A stretch of 64,000 nucleotides of DNA from positions 12,152,001 through 12,216,000 of the forward strand of contig CAJFCV020000004.1 of NCBI GenBank assembly GCA_904066235.2, written 5' to 3'. The position numbers and the translations under genes are program-made. The notes under the pieces were generated by a model. The model did not search any database. It was given only the letters and a program-made list of their open reading frames with translations, and was not told where the DNA came from. How positions within the stretch are numbered: the stretch's first letter is position 1; every line of letters begins with the position of its first letter. Below are positions 44,008-55,683 of the stretch, piece by piece. Origin of the DNA: Bursaphelenchus xylophilus (lineage: Eukaryota > Nematoda > Chromadorea > Rhabditida > Aphelenchoididae).

Positions 44008-44080
44008 CAGACGGTTGGGAAAAAAGGGAGAATAATGTGGATCTGTCGCAGCGAAATTTCTCGCCCCTTCCGCTCAAAAT
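44008..44080. mobile_element. MITE family B, left-end fragment
   Basis: The degraded start AGACGGTTGGGAAAAAAGGG is followed by AATAATGTGGATCTGTCGCAG. No right end is present. Confidence 0.5.
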
Positions 44081-45009
44081 CCAGATCCACGGTAAGCGAT
44101 CAAAACACTATTCCAAGCTGCTATTCCTTATCATTTTCACGCAGGTTGATATTCTTTTGGCCCAACCGGGGCTGTTTATTTTTAAGCACATTTCAAGCCA
44201 GCAGCCCGGCCTAGCATGGAAGTCGTGGGCCTGCGGTCCGACCAGACGACTTTGTTAAATTCGATGCCCCTGCTGATCCATGCTTGATCCTTCAAAGACA
44301 ACAGCACGTACTTGGGCCTGCTCTAGTTTAAAATGCCTTCTTTTTAGTGAAACTGAACACTGACTGTATTTCTGTGCTATTTTACTGTAAGCCCCACCAT
44401 GTTCAGTCAATTTTCTGCACCTGCAGGAAGCAAGAAAACTTTGTTTTTTGTTCTTTGAAGCCTTGGGGTATTCCACGCATTATAATTAAATTACAACGGA
44501 TATAGTAATAATACGTACTTGTTGCTGCCGGTCACGATTCAAAGAAACCTTCGGGAACATTGCGGCCCATTATTATGTTTTTTTCGGAAGCATACGATTA
44601 ATCAGGTCGTTTGGAAGTCTATATACATAATTTTACAGCTTTTCTTGAGTTCAGAGCTTTATGCGGCCTGTCGTATGTAGATTTATTTGACTACAAACCG
44701 TCTATTGTTAGATGACAATAGACGGTGTAGTTTAAGATTAATCCGATCTTGCTTTTGTCTACAGTATACTACTGTAGATGCGCCCCCAGACATCTTAATC
44801 TTAATGATGATATGAGAATTGTGAGAAACCCGAAGAAAATTGACCTGAGTCATGTAGTCTTGTTCATAACATTAAAATCATTTTCTTTACTTTCTTCTTA
44901 ATTAATATCTTACCCCGAAATGATTAAGGTAATCCGTAATTCTTACTGCCGTATCGCCTTTAAGACGGCCGGTACTTAAACGGCAGTAAGAATATTAGCC
45001 TGACGAAAG

Positions 45010-45118
45010 ATTGGAAGGATTGAAAACAAGCCCTCAAGATGAAGATAGGAGGGATTGAAAGCACCCTCAAGGTGAAGATAGCAGGGATTGAGAACACCTT
45101 CAAGATGGGAAGAAGTTG
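45010..45118 (+). repeat. tandem repeat, unit about 35 bp, three copies
   Basis: The units are variants of GGATTGAAA(A/G)CA-CCCTCAA then GATGAAGATAG. The third unit is more diverged. Confidence 0.7.
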
Positions 45119-45984
45119 TGTTGAATTAGTGAGCTCTCGTTGGCACGTACTATGCATTTTGACCCTATTGTATGTTGGTCAGAATGGCCCTCGCACATGC
45201 CTTGCTTTATTTACAACTCGGGGCGCTTTTGTTGTGTAGTATAATAAATTGGGTCCATATACCGTTCTAGACAATTTTTGTCATGCAAAGTTCAAGCTGA
45301 ATGCTAGAAGTACCTACATGGAATAAATAGTTTCGTTTACTGTGCAGAGTTAATGGCTGGGTGCGATTTCTTTTTTGTAGTCCGGTTGCAGTGGCAAACG
45401 TCAAAAAAATTCTGAAAATTGAAAAAAAGGAATCTCGGGTCATTGATTTTTTGCGAAGTGCCACAGAATTATCGAGATAGAAAAATTATTTTTCTTTTCG
45501 AAAAAAGATTTTTTTTGAAAAAAAATCTTTTTCTCTGGGAAAGTTTTCTTTTGTGACCCTCAGCGACATTTCATCAAAAATCAATGATCCGAGACGAGAT
45601 TCCTTGTTTTTTCACCTTTCCTTTGACGTGTGGCGCCCATAACGCAACTTTTCACGCAGCAAAATTTCACGCAACTTTTCACGGAGTGAGAGTTTTTAGA
45701 TTACCCTTTGAGAGCCGAGATCTTTTGTCGCAAATGGCAAAAATTTGTCATCTTTTTATTGTTTATGCATTAAAAATGTAAAACTTATTCCCACTGGGGA
45801 GAGAAGCCTCCGCATAAGATCTCTTGTTTCCCTTTTTAATTGGAAGATTTATATATCATGAGCACTGCACGTTTGTAAGTTTAGAGCCCTTGAGCATGCG
45901 AAGCGTGATATTGAGGTTGAAAGCAAAGTGTTCAATCCTGAACTTCAGAAAACTTCTTTAAACTTTGCACACACTGGGTATAGG

Positions 45985-46345
45985 ATTTAAATTCCTGCAA
46001 ATTTTAGCTGGCGCTTTGCAGGGGCTACCAAGATATTCAACGATCTTTATGGCCGGAAGAATACACGAGATCGCTCGTAATTAAAAGACTTTTTTGGCCG
46101 TATCTTTGCCAGTTTTTTTTTGAAAAAATATTTTTTTTTGCGGAAAAGTTGCCCTCCGCAGTAAAAAATATGCAGTTTTTCATGCAAAATTTGCCGAAAA
46201 ATGGCACATTTTTTCCAACTTTTGCTCTAAAAATCCGGCTTTTTCTGTAAAGCCCAAGACACATACTCCCATAATCCATAAAAAATGAGTCTAAATTTAT
46301 GCCAACTTTCATGAAAATTTGAACCTCGAGTTCCCTTAATTCTAC
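45985..46345. repeat. dispersed repeat family C copy
   Basis: It contains CAAGATATTCAACGATCTTTATGGCCG, GAGATCGCTCGTAATTAAAAG, CCGTATCTTTGCCAGTTTTT and the right-hand GCCAACTTTCATGAAAATTTGAAC.CGAGTTCCCTT. Confidence 0.6.
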
Positions 46346-47374
46346 GGTAGCTCCATAAAAAATCTTTTTTCATTCCATACACGCCCTTTTCATGTCCGCT
46401 AATTCTTTCAACCGCTGTTTGTTTCGTGAGTATAGTTTGTTGCCTAAATTACCACAAAGTTTGTATGCAGGTCGTTTGCGGCAATTATACGGGATGTTAT
46501 AGATTTAACTGGCAAGGGAAATGATAATATTTTATATGATTTACCAGTGGGTTTGCAATAGTGTGTAATTAACCGGGCCACATGTTTAGTAGAGGCTGTG
46601 CAGGGGTTTTGTAATGGTAAAGCGGAAGCGCGTTGCAATGTATCGTGCCCTATCATTAAAAGTAAATTAAAAGTTAGAGTTCGTATTTTGAATTGAGACA
46701 ATTCGCTTGTATATCTCTTACACAAGCTAGAATTGTCTCAACAGCTACTTCTTTTTAATTTTTTTGGACACATTGGATTTATGCTCCGTAAATAGCCGAT
46801 TGTCCTTGTTAAAAACAGCCTAGATATCCAACTAGACTCCTGAAAGCATGCGCAGTAAAAGCCAAAAACGCTTTTTGCCACAAACTCTACAAATTTCGCA
46901 AAAAACGGGATTGTTGCAGAAACGCTACAGGGTTACTCGACATGTTTCCTGGCTCCATTTGACCTTTCCCCCACTTTGTATTTCCGACCAAAAAGGTTTC
47001 CTTGGAATTATTTTACAGGGTGGGGCGTCTTTGTGGCCCGATTTGAATTGGCTATAACTTCTTTAGTTTTTGGCCAAATCTTAAAATTCTTTTTTTCCCT
47101 GAATTCTCAGACAACCCCATTTTGTTTGATACCAAATATGTTATACATAGTAAGTGCCATCTACAGTTATTGGATTTATTCTTGGAGTTCATTTTTCGGT
47201 CGTTTTTCGGTTGTTTTTTCGGTCTTTCTCGGTGTGTCCGAAAATGGAGTACGGTGTGGAAGAAAACGCTTAGTCTGCGGTTTGGTATGGCAAGTACGGC
47301 GCCAAATGTTCAAAGAGAATACCGCATGAAATACGGACGTAATGCCTAACCCTTTTTCTCGGAATTATTTTTTT

Positions 47375-47690
47375 TTATCAATTGTGACACTTCGTTTGGA
47401 CGAAACTCAAAAGGGGCGGGATTCTTTTTGATGTCGCATTACCCTGCATGGGTTTTCCGGTGGAATTTTTTATCTGTATTTTATTTTATTTTTTTTTGTC
47501 AATTGTGACACTTCGTTTGGACGAAAGTCAAAAGGGGCGGGATTTTTTTTTGATGTCGTATTACCCTGCATGGGTTTTCCGGTGGAATTTTTTTATCTGT
47601 ATTTTATTTTATTTTTTTGTCACTTGTGACACTTCGTTTGGACGAAACTCAAAAGTGGGCGCGATTTTTTTTTATTTTGGCTTCCTTGAG
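47375..47690 (+). repeat. tandem repeat, unit about 121 bp, 2.6 copies
   Basis: Each unit carries TGTGACACTTCGTTTGGACG, then AAA.TCAAAAGGGGCGGGA, TTTGATGTCG.ATTACCCTGC, and a T-rich stretch ending in ATCTGTATTTTATTTTAT. Copies start near 47375, 47495 and 47617. The third is truncated after GGCGCGATT. Confidence 0.85.
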
Positions 47691-49041
47691 TTGACTTCCC
47701 CGGTGGAAGTAAGTCCGAAATTTTTGATGGATAAACTCGCAAAAAAGTGTCGAATTTTAACCCGCTTGGCTCGTTCTTTCTCAATAGGCACGTATATATC
47801 TTCTGAATCAAGCCAATTACAATGCTGCCACAATTTTTTTCCGATTGCCCTTTACTTTTATCAAACACTTTCCTTACAATATACGTATCTTGATTGACTC
47901 ACTTGCCAATAAGAGGACTCATTTGCGGAGCATAACAACGGCAAGCAACATTTCGAAGCCCGTTCTCGAATACCTCCTAATTGCAAAATCTGTTCAGGGC
48001 GAGCTTTCCGAACACGCGGTGGTGACTGGACTCGTTAAAAGCCCACTCGACATTTTTCATGCAGTTGTTGATACAATGAAATATGTGAAAAAATCAAGTA
48101 TAGGATAATTACCACATTTTGTAATTTTTGATGTTAAAGAGCTCTTTGAACCTGAAGAGGGAGTATTTAAATAGTTTCCGAGTAGAAGCAAAGTCAATGA
48201 ATGGGTTCGACATTATCTTTTATAATGGGTCTTCAGCTCTTGGTGGGAAAATGTTTGGGATTTATTCGGGCAGTTAAAAGAAATCACGGAGATTCTGCGT
48301 GTATATTCGAAAATCAGCCAAAATTTTCTTACGACAGGAAATCCAAACGATGGGTTTGGCAGTTGGATGTTGCGAATTAAATTTCCAAAGATCAAGCCAC
48401 CTTTTTAGAAAAAAGGTGGCTTGAATAGGTACTGCAAGGTTAACCAGGCATTTTCAAAGATTCAGAAAGCACTTTTTGAAAATAAACTCCCAGAACTTTG
48501 AAAGAAATGTATGAATCGTGCAGATTCGTGACTTATTCTTACCGGGGTGTTCTAAAAGCAGACCCCAAGGTAAAATTCGCAAAAAGATCGTGGGCTGCAG
48601 GTAGGACTTGTGGAACTCGACCATTGCAGAACTTGTTTTTGCGGAAAGCCGAGTTTTATCTACTCTAATCGTAAGCCAACTTCTCATTTGTCATCTACCA
48701 CTGAATTTTTTTACTGTACTTTGATGGCCAATTTGGAGTGTTACATCATCCCAATAATTGCTGAATAATTTGTTTTTTGCAAATTCTCGAGGTTTGTAGG
48801 CGCTACAAATTTTCGAATTGGCCCTAAAGCCCGTTTACGTAACCAGTCCGGAGGTGAAATTCCTTGTTCTCTAGAAAATTTACTATCCAATAACTACTGT
48901 AGGACGTATGCAAGATTGCGCTTCATTCTGACACTTTGGCTAGCCATTTTGAACGTCAACTCTAACCCCGCATAAACCCAGCATTTCTCGGTGATTTACA
49001 TCCGGAAGAGTCCGAAATTTCTCGAACGGTGGAAGGCCCTA

Positions 49042-49295
49042 CAGTGACGGACCTGATCCAGTGGGCATAAACGTACCATTTTGCATCCGGGAAGTATGAA
49101 AAATATGGCAAAATACCTCCATTTCCAAGTGAAAGACTTTGATTTCAAAAGCGCGCCAGCTCTTCTTGTGAGGGAAAAGGCGCGCTCTTCAAAACGGAGT
49201 TTTTTCGCTTAGAGATGGAGGTTGTTTCTACATTTTGTGATACTTCCCGGATGCGAAATGGAACTTTTTTTGCCACTGGATCAGGTCCCTCACGG
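49042..49295. mobile_element. MITE family A, copy 4
   Basis: A full-length intergenic copy with TA on both sides (49040-49041 and 49296-49297). The left end is CAGTGACGGACCTGATCC and the right end GGATCAGGTCCCTCACGG. Confidence 0.85.
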
Positions 49296-49536
49296 TATTT
49301 AAAAATGTCGTAGCGACCTCAGAAAATTTTGTTGTTTCGTAGACAAAAATTAATGTCGCCCAAAAAGGAAGTCTCTGCGCCGTCTCCGCCAGAAGTTTTT
49401 GGCTATGAGTTTTTTTTCGAAAGACGCTGCACTTGTTGTAAGAAGGGTTCCAGGTTTTCCAAAGCTTTTGCTGTGGTTGAAAGCAAACGGTTTTAGAGGG
49501 TTCCCAGAAGTCGAAATAAGCAGTTATACATGCTGT

Positions 49537-49720
49537 GTTGAACGAAAGGCCCGACAACCCAGTAACGAGACAAGACGAGAGCTCAAGAGTCAAGTGATTT
49601 ATTCAGTGAAAAGGAGGCCTTTTATAGGGAAGCCCCACATAAGAAAGTACAGTCAAATTTGAATAAATGCAGATCGTCGTGGGAAAATCCTGGAAGCTCT
49701 GTCGTTCCGCCTCACATGTA
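49537..49720. repeat. dispersed repeat F, copy 2
   Basis: This is the counterpart of 38940-39110. It reads AGAGCTCAAGAGTCAAGTGA, TTTATTCAGTGAAAAGGAGG and CAGTCAAATTTGAATAAATG in the same order. Confidence 0.5.
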
Positions 49721-50114
49721 TCAGGGAGTATACACTTCAGCAGAGCCTACCGAGTTTTACGTATAGTATTTACATAATTTACAATACTTCGAAATTTGGC
49801 TGAGCAGTCTGTTTTCTTAGTTCGATCAAAACGGTCTTTGCTTTTTACCCGCAACGCCCAAAAGTCGATTTTGCGTCGAACATGTGCTTCCTGGAACGTA
49901 TGGCCGCCAAGATTGTAACATTTCTGTTCTTTGTGCCGGGTGTTTTTTCACAATTTCGTCTCCACGATATTTTTGCGTAAAATGGATAGAAACGTGTAAT
50001 GGGAATTCCAATTTTATGAATAAAAAACATTTCAAAGACCACCTTCTTCTCTTCGACATGTTAAGTATTTAAAAGCTCTTCCGGCATTTGTGCTACAGTT
50101 TTGGCTTTCAGGAG

Positions 50115-53100
50115 ATGAACCAGTCGGGCCACACAATCGCCTATGATAGTGGCGTTGACATTCTCAACTACCGAGGGCATGTCCCACTGTTAGAGGCGTT
50201 GGAATTGACGGAAGAACAGGTGCCCGAGGTCCTGAGTCAGGTCGATGAGGATCCTTGTAAGTTTCTTCAGTTTTATAGCCTGAACTTTACAAATTCCCTT
50301 CACTTTTAACATACATAAATTCCACGTATTTCCAGACCATGCCGCGGGCCACATGTACTTCGAATTCACCGTTGGCTCCATTGCTCTCATGGCCAATGCG
50401 ATACTCTTTCTGATTATGCGCCGACACCGCAAACAACTACCATCCCTTGTCTTCATCCTTCAGCTGGCGATGTCTGTGGACATTTTCCTTTCCATGGCCA
50501 CAATGGCTTGCCAGCCGGTGATCAATGTGACCTACGGGTATTTTGCTTGCTATTGCGGGAATGCCTTCCTCCCCAATAACATTGGGCTGCGATCAGTCTT
50601 GATGGTAATGCAGGGAACGGGAATTATGTCCACAGTGATTTGGCTGCCCATTCAGTTTGCTTATCGATATCACTACGTTGTTCAGTAAGTTTTCCAGGTT
50701 GATTTGGACATTCATATGAGCATTTGTTTACTGATTTCCTGTGAAAGTGTGGCTTCATTTTGCCATCGAAAGGCTCTGTCGCGGCCAACGCGCCTCCTTG
50801 TTTCTGCAAGGTCGGCGTTGTTGGTTGCGCAATCGAAACTCGGTATAAAAGGGCTCGCGATCCGTATTCAGGGAGAGAGTTTGGAATGGGAGCAAGCATG
50901 GTCGTCTCCTTTCGAAGACAATAAAGACACCATGAGATATTTGGGGTTGTTCTAGAAGGTGTAGGGGATGCGGAGAGCCGGGTCGTGGAAGACGGTGAGA
51001 TACCCGTGTCCTCATCAGGACCAGGGTCAATCCATCGTACCCCCACAGAAAAGGGTGGTTACATCTGGAGGTCCCACCGAGATGGCTGGGATATCTGAAG
51101 TCCTGCCAACTTGGTTGGGAAACACCCACCGCCACCGCATCTCCGAACTTAGTATTTCTATTGTTAAACTACTTTTCTACGGTGTTTTGAATTGTGTTTG
51201 AATCGATGGAAATGGAACAACAAGGCAACTCGTCTCTCTCCAAGTTCGAAGGACGTCAAAGAACTGTAAGTTGGGTCATAGTGTAACCGCGAGGAGAGTT
51301 CCCCCTTTTTGGCATAATTTTTTTTTCAAAGTCGTTACCTTTTTGTAGTCCCCCATATACCATTTGTTGGTACCTTTATTTTTTTCCGGCCGGAGCGATA
51401 TCCCCTAGTAAGCAGCTCAAAAGGTGAAGGCTCGTTATTCACCAGTCCGAATTTTCTGCATAGTTTATCATTTTTCCTCGACCAGTTGTCGATTCCCCGT
51501 GGCCGTAACGACTAATTTTTGAACTCTCCTGTTCCAAAGGTGTAGGGACACCTGAGGTCTTTCGTATAGGGAAGCTACATCCCCCATCTTTTCGTCACAT
51601 CTCGTTATGCGACCGGACTCGCTCTGAGGCGATTTGTGGCTGGGTTTGCGAGAGAATGGCTCCGCATTTCCTGGTTTTGTTTTTCATCAAATATTAGGGA
51701 CTGGGATATCGTTACTTTTCTTCCCCTTTCTTTCGTAGCTTCCTGAACGCGGCAGTGATTATAGGAATTAAAATACCCCTCACACTCAAAATTTAATATT
51801 CCGAGGGAGCCCCATTTGAGGTAGAGCAAAATGCTTCTTGGCCACCATAACAAATACTACATGACCTTTACCCCTAGAGTTAGCCGGACAAATATCACTT
51901 CTCCCAGTGTTGATCACAAAAGAGCTTGCTTGATCACCAAGTCACTAGGATCTTCACACGTCGACAGAAAACAAGATCGACATTTTTTCTTCATGTAGAG
52001 ACGTCTACAACTTGTCTTGTCCAAAATTCTCTTTCAAAGCTTCAACACTGACAACAATTTTCCTCAAAGTTAATGATCGAGGAGAACTTTCGGTAATCTT
52101 ACTTTCAAAATTCAAATTTCATCAAAAACCCTCTCAAACACTTTGAGTTAAAATTTTGTCAGCAGCTTACTCTTCTAAAAATTTTGGATTTTCACCATCT
52201 CTCTAACAACGGAAATTTTATCATTTTTTGAATACGATTAGGTTTTTCCTTGAGCACTCCTTTTGCGCACTTTTTTTTCTCTGGTTTGTTTGATGTCGCC
52301 TCCAGCTACCGCATTCTCGCACAGGTCAGCTTGATTTGACTCAAGGCTATTACGCCATTGTTGGGAAACGCCCGTGACGCAATTCGAACTCTAATCGAAG
52401 AACGCGCGAAGCGATCGACGCAGAAGATCAGCAGAAGAACATCATGAAAGGAAAGGACGCTGAGAACGAATTTCTTAAGGCATTTGGAAAAATTTTGGCT
52501 CAGGATATTGGGACGAAATCTTGGATTGAACCATCGAATGCAATGTTTGCTGCACCCACTATTTCACTCACGTCGACAACAATCTGCACCATCTCACATA
52601 AACGTCTTGCATTCATCCTCAATTCTCTGTCCTCGATATACCTTAGTTTCAGGAGTTTTATCATTTAGCCAAATATTTCGACGCGGTCGCCGAAAACCAC
52701 CGAGCCGGGGAGGCGAAGGAGTCCATCCAACCTCATGTCCACCTCTACCGTGCCGCGATCCACTTCGAACCTCCAGCCCATGTTCCAGCAGCCTAGCCAG
52801 TATAAGAGTCTTCGAAAACCCTTTGAGTAATCATTCATTGTAATTTGCCGTTGTCCAATTCTTTGTCTTACCTTCATCTGTCTTCGCGACGGCGACACCG
52901 AAGCATTCCGAACCTTGAGATTCGCCTTAACTCTATATATAATACAGTGGTCTAAGACCAAAATATATCACCGAGCAGAGCTCTCAGAAGCCACACGCTC
53001 ATGGTGCTTGTATTTATATATTACAGCTAATATATTATACTCCAGAAGTCTTCAAGAATTCAGGTTTGTAGAAGTAGCCAGTCGTCGCATGTCTTTGTTT

Positions 53101-54937
53101 TGTATTATTGTTATTATTGGTTTTATTGTACTTTGAATTGTTTTATTTTCAAACGGCCTTTCATCTCCAGGACCAGCTCAATCAGCGATGCGGTCATCGC
53201 TAGTCCGGCCGGGGGAAGATGTCGCGGCCAACGCGCCTCCTTGTTTCTGCAAGGTCGGCGTTGTTGGTTGCGCAATCGAAACTCGGTATAAAAGGGCTCG
53301 CGATCCGTATTCAGGGAGAGAGTTTGGAATGGGAGCAAGCATGGTCGTCTCCTTTCGAAGACAATAAAGACACCATGAGATATTTGGGGTTGTTCTAGAA
53401 GGTGTAGGGGATGCGGAGAGCCGGGTCGTGGAAGACGGTGAGATACCCGTGTCCTCATCAGGACCAGGGTCAATCCATCGTACCCCCACAGAAAAGGGTG
53501 GTTACAGCTCACTCTGCCTATACCTATAGTCTGAACCTGATTCATTGGCAAAAAACGTATCATTTTGCATCCGGGAAACATAAAAAATGTGGCAAAATGC
53601 TTCCCTCTGCAAATGAAAAAGACTCACATTTCAAAAGCGCGCCCGCTCTTTTTGCGAGGGAAAAGGTGTGCCCTGCAAAACGGCGTTTTTTTGTTTGGAG
53701 AGGGAGGCATTTTACCACATTTTTGATGCTTATCGGGTGCAAAATGGTACGTTTTTATCACTGGATAATCCGTCATTTTAGCTGGTCTGTCGGGAAAATA
53801 ATGAGATATCATTGCGGAGATCACTGAAGTGGAAAGCAATTTGATTTTGCCGCGATACAGTTCATTTTCTCTGCGGCGATACACTTTTCAACGTGACATT
53901 TCCTCTTTATTTTCCCGACAGACTACTATTGATAGCTTTTTAATGATATGCAACCTAAAACTAAAACTTTTCAGAGGTCAGCCGCCCTCCGTGAAACGTC
54001 AATCAGTATACTTCTTCTTCTCATTGTCCGGCTTCTTCGCCGTGATGTACATAATGTCGGAAATGCACAAGCCGAACCCGACCTTCCGCGAGCTTGCTCG
54101 CCTCCTATTCTACGTTGATGGTTGGGGAACACGAGCCGACCAAGACTTCATGGGCGGCGGAATTGGGGAGCTGCGAGTGTGGATGTTTGGAGGGTACAAT
54201 GCAATGACCACGACGGTAGCGTATGGGTTTGTTATCATGCTGGAGTTGAAAATCATGAAGGCTTTGAACGAGATGCAAAAAGGACGCCTTCTGAAAGAGG
54301 CGATTGATATTAATCGTGCGTTGACGGCATTGGTAAGCCTCTTTTTTTGTCTCTGGTCTAGTGGCAAAAAAAGTACCATTTTGCATTCAAAAACGCTGCA
54401 AAATACCTCATTTTCCAAACAGAAAGATTCCGATTTCAATAGCGCGCCTGCTCTTTTTGCGATTGAAAGTGCACGCTCTTCAAAACGTAATTTTTTTTTG
54501 TCGGAGAGGGAGGTATTTTGTTGCGTTTTTGATACTTCCCGGATGCAAAATGATAGGTTTTTTACTACTAAGATCATGTCCGCCACTGTATGTCCTTAAA
54601 CCTTTGCCCTAAATTTAAATTCACCCATTTTCAGGCGCTAGTTCCCTTGTTAACGGCAGTCTTTCCAATCATGCTTTACATGATGACAATGTTCGCTTGT
54701 ATCGACCCCGGTCAGGTGATGATCAATGCAACGTTTACGTTGTCGTTGCCGCCCGTTTTGAATCCAATAACGACAATTGCGTTGATCAAGCCATATCGGC
54801 GGACATTCTTGAGATGGAGTCGTCTGAAGCATGTCATTCCCATCAAAGTATCAACAGTGTCTTCCGATTACACTACGACGAAGAATACACCCAACACAAA
54901 GACCTCAAAGCAAAGGGGTAACAAGGAAGTCTTCTAA
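50115..54937 (+). CDS. serpentine chemoreceptor, Srd-like (Str superfamily), upstream paralogue
   Basis: Four exons: 50115-50256, 50336-50684, 53975-54332 and 54635-54937. They give about 383 residues with all phases matching. Seven membrane segments are visible, beginning with HMYFEFTVGSIALMANAILFL cut down as TM1 (about residues 52-72). Marks include ACQPVINVTYGY in the first outer region, GGGIGELRVW in the third, RALTALALVPLLTAVFP in TM6, and PVLNPITTIALIKPYRRTF at the end of TM7. That final motif resembles the Srd/Str class ending. The ATG is 3 nt after a TTTCAG acceptor. Intron 2 is 3.3 kb because it contains an entire LTR retrotransposon plus a MITE A and a family B MITE. Intron 3 also carries a MITE A copy. 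A poly(A) signal lies at 54985-54990. The frames remain intact, so the gene may still work if the long intron is spliced out. Confidence 0.86.
50777..51063 (+). repeat. 5' LTR (287 bp)
   Basis: It starts TGTCGCGG and ends GGTTACA, the usual TG...CA. A TATAAAA lies at 50844-50850 and an AATAAA at 50920-50925, giving the expected promoter-then-poly(A) order within a short LTR. By eye it is identical to 53220-53506. Confidence 0.92.
53220..53506 (+). repeat. 3' LTR (287 bp)
   Basis: A base-by-base reading finds no difference from the 5' LTR. It is followed directly by the GCTC duplication. Confidence 0.92.
53527..53778. mobile_element. MITE family A, copy 5
   Basis: Located in intron 2 of the upstream Srd-like gene, just 3' of the LTR element. 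The left end is decayed (TAGTCTGAACCTGATTCATT). The right end reads ATCACTGGATAATCCGTCAT. Confidence 0.78.
53781..53936. mobile_element. MITE family B, GAGCA-like subtype
   Basis: It begins GCTGGTCTGTCGGGAAAATA then ATGAGATATC, and ends CTCTTTATTTTCCCGACAGA. It abuts MITE A copy 5 and stops about 40 bp before exon 3. Confidence 0.8.
54356..54588. mobile_element. MITE family A, copy 6
   Basis: It occupies most of the 302-nt intron 3 of the upstream Srd-like gene. The left outer segment is lost (begins at TAGTGGCAAAAAAAGTACC). The right end is intact (TCATGTCCGCCACTG|TA). Confidence 0.78.
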
Positions 54938-55078
54938 GAGAATGAAAACACAAACCTATCTGTAATATTGGTTCTCAAATACGCAATAAAATATTATATG
55001 TGCCGAAGAATCTACTGTTCTAGTAAGCGAAATTTAATGAACTTTGAAGCGAGATTTCGCCCCTAAAGTGGGAAAATT

Positions 55079-55480
55079 CGGCACTACGACTTTTCGGGTC
55101 AGCGACAGTTCGGGTCAACGATTAGGAATAGTATGATTGAAAGGGTCCGAGGATGGCTTATCACATTTTTTTGAGGCATTTTAAACACATGTACTTACTT
55201 CAATGATGTCAAGATGAAAGTAATGGATCTTTGTTTTTGCCGCAAATTTCGTTTTTTTTTATATGTATAGCAATTAGCTCAGGGTAAAGAGAACTAACGT
55301 GATTATTGAAAATTGAAAAAGTGAACATATTGCAAGTCTTTGCCAAGTTTCCGCCGAGTGTCCGCTGGCCGTCAAACGGCTTTTCTAGGCCTCGTAGGCA
55401 CTTCCTCAAACCTCCAACAGCCCTCCGGATTTTGCGCACTCTCTTGGTGGCGAAAATTTTTCGTACTGTTCAAGGATCAT
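55079..55480. mobile_element. element D, partial copy
   Basis: The left terminus is clear (GGCACTACGACTTTTCGGGT then CAGCGACAGTTCGGGTCAACGA) and the interior matches 32780-33234 (GCCAAGTTTCCGCCGAGTG, GCCTCGTAGGCA). The right terminus is not recognisable. Confidence 0.6.
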
Positions 55481-55527
55481 CGACTGACTCATCAAACCGC
55501 TATATATATCATATAAAAAAGTAGCTA

Positions 55528-55683
55528 TCAGTCTGTCGAGAAAATAATGAGCACTTCGTCGCATCGAAAATCGCATCGCCGCCGAGAAAATGAATTTTGT
55601 GGCGGCAAAAGTCTTTCAATCTTTTCACTTCAGCGACTGGATTGGAGCAGCGACTCGGCTCATTATTTGTCCGACAAACTGCT
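55528..55683. mobile_element. MITE family B, GAGCA subtype
   Basis: After TA it reads TCAGTCTGTCGAGAAAATAA then GAGCAC. The core has GCATCGCCGCCGAGAAAATGA. The right end is TCATTATTTGTCCGACAAAC. Confidence 0.8.

Larger units (their letters stand above)
40206..50114. other. 9.9 kb without a supported gene
   Basis: The largest gap. Contents in order: a hAT-like GC-rich remnant (40572-40690), family B copies (41379-41519 and 41961-42111), the tRNA-bearing palindrome (42121-43952), a family B fragment (44008-44080), a 35-bp tandem repeat (45010-45118), an imperfect inverted repeat (45429-45605), a family C copy (45985-46345), a 121-bp tandem repeat (47375-47690), MITE A copy 4 (49042-49295) and repeat F copy 2 (49537-49720). 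The open frames at 46976-47329 and 47845-48108 have no splice partners or recognisable domains. Confidence 0.6.
50777..53506 (+). mobile_element. non-autonomous LTR retrotransposon, 2.73 kb
   Basis: Two direct 287-bp LTRs enclose a 2156-bp interior. A 4-bp target duplication GCTC flanks the whole insertion (50773-50776 and 53507-53510). A purine-rich tract (GGGGGAAGA) directly precedes the 3' LTR, and a TGG three bases after the 5' LTR could start a primer-binding site. The interior has no gag, protease, reverse transcriptase or integrase frame that I can see. The longest frames are under 125 codons and unrecognisable. It is therefore a TRIM/LARD-like passenger, mobilised by enzymes from elsewhere. 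It lies sense to the host gene in its intron 2. Confidence 0.92.

Noticed and set aside
46976..47329. A 117-codon frame with a hydrophobic middle that might be a membrane protein
   Set aside because: It has no start context, splice partners or motif. It lies in a repeat-rich desert.
47845..48108. An 87-codon frame that could be a gene remnant
   Set aside because: The composition is plausible but no flanking exon continues it and no domain is recognised.
51064..51085. Primer-binding site of the LTR element assigned to a specific tRNA
   Set aside because: A TGG in the right place exists, but I could not match the following bases to a tRNA 3' end with confidence.
52444..52843. Frames inside the LTR retrotransposon that might be a gag remnant
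   Set aside because: They are short, mutually overlapping and without a zinc knuckle or any enzyme motif, so I did not call a protein.
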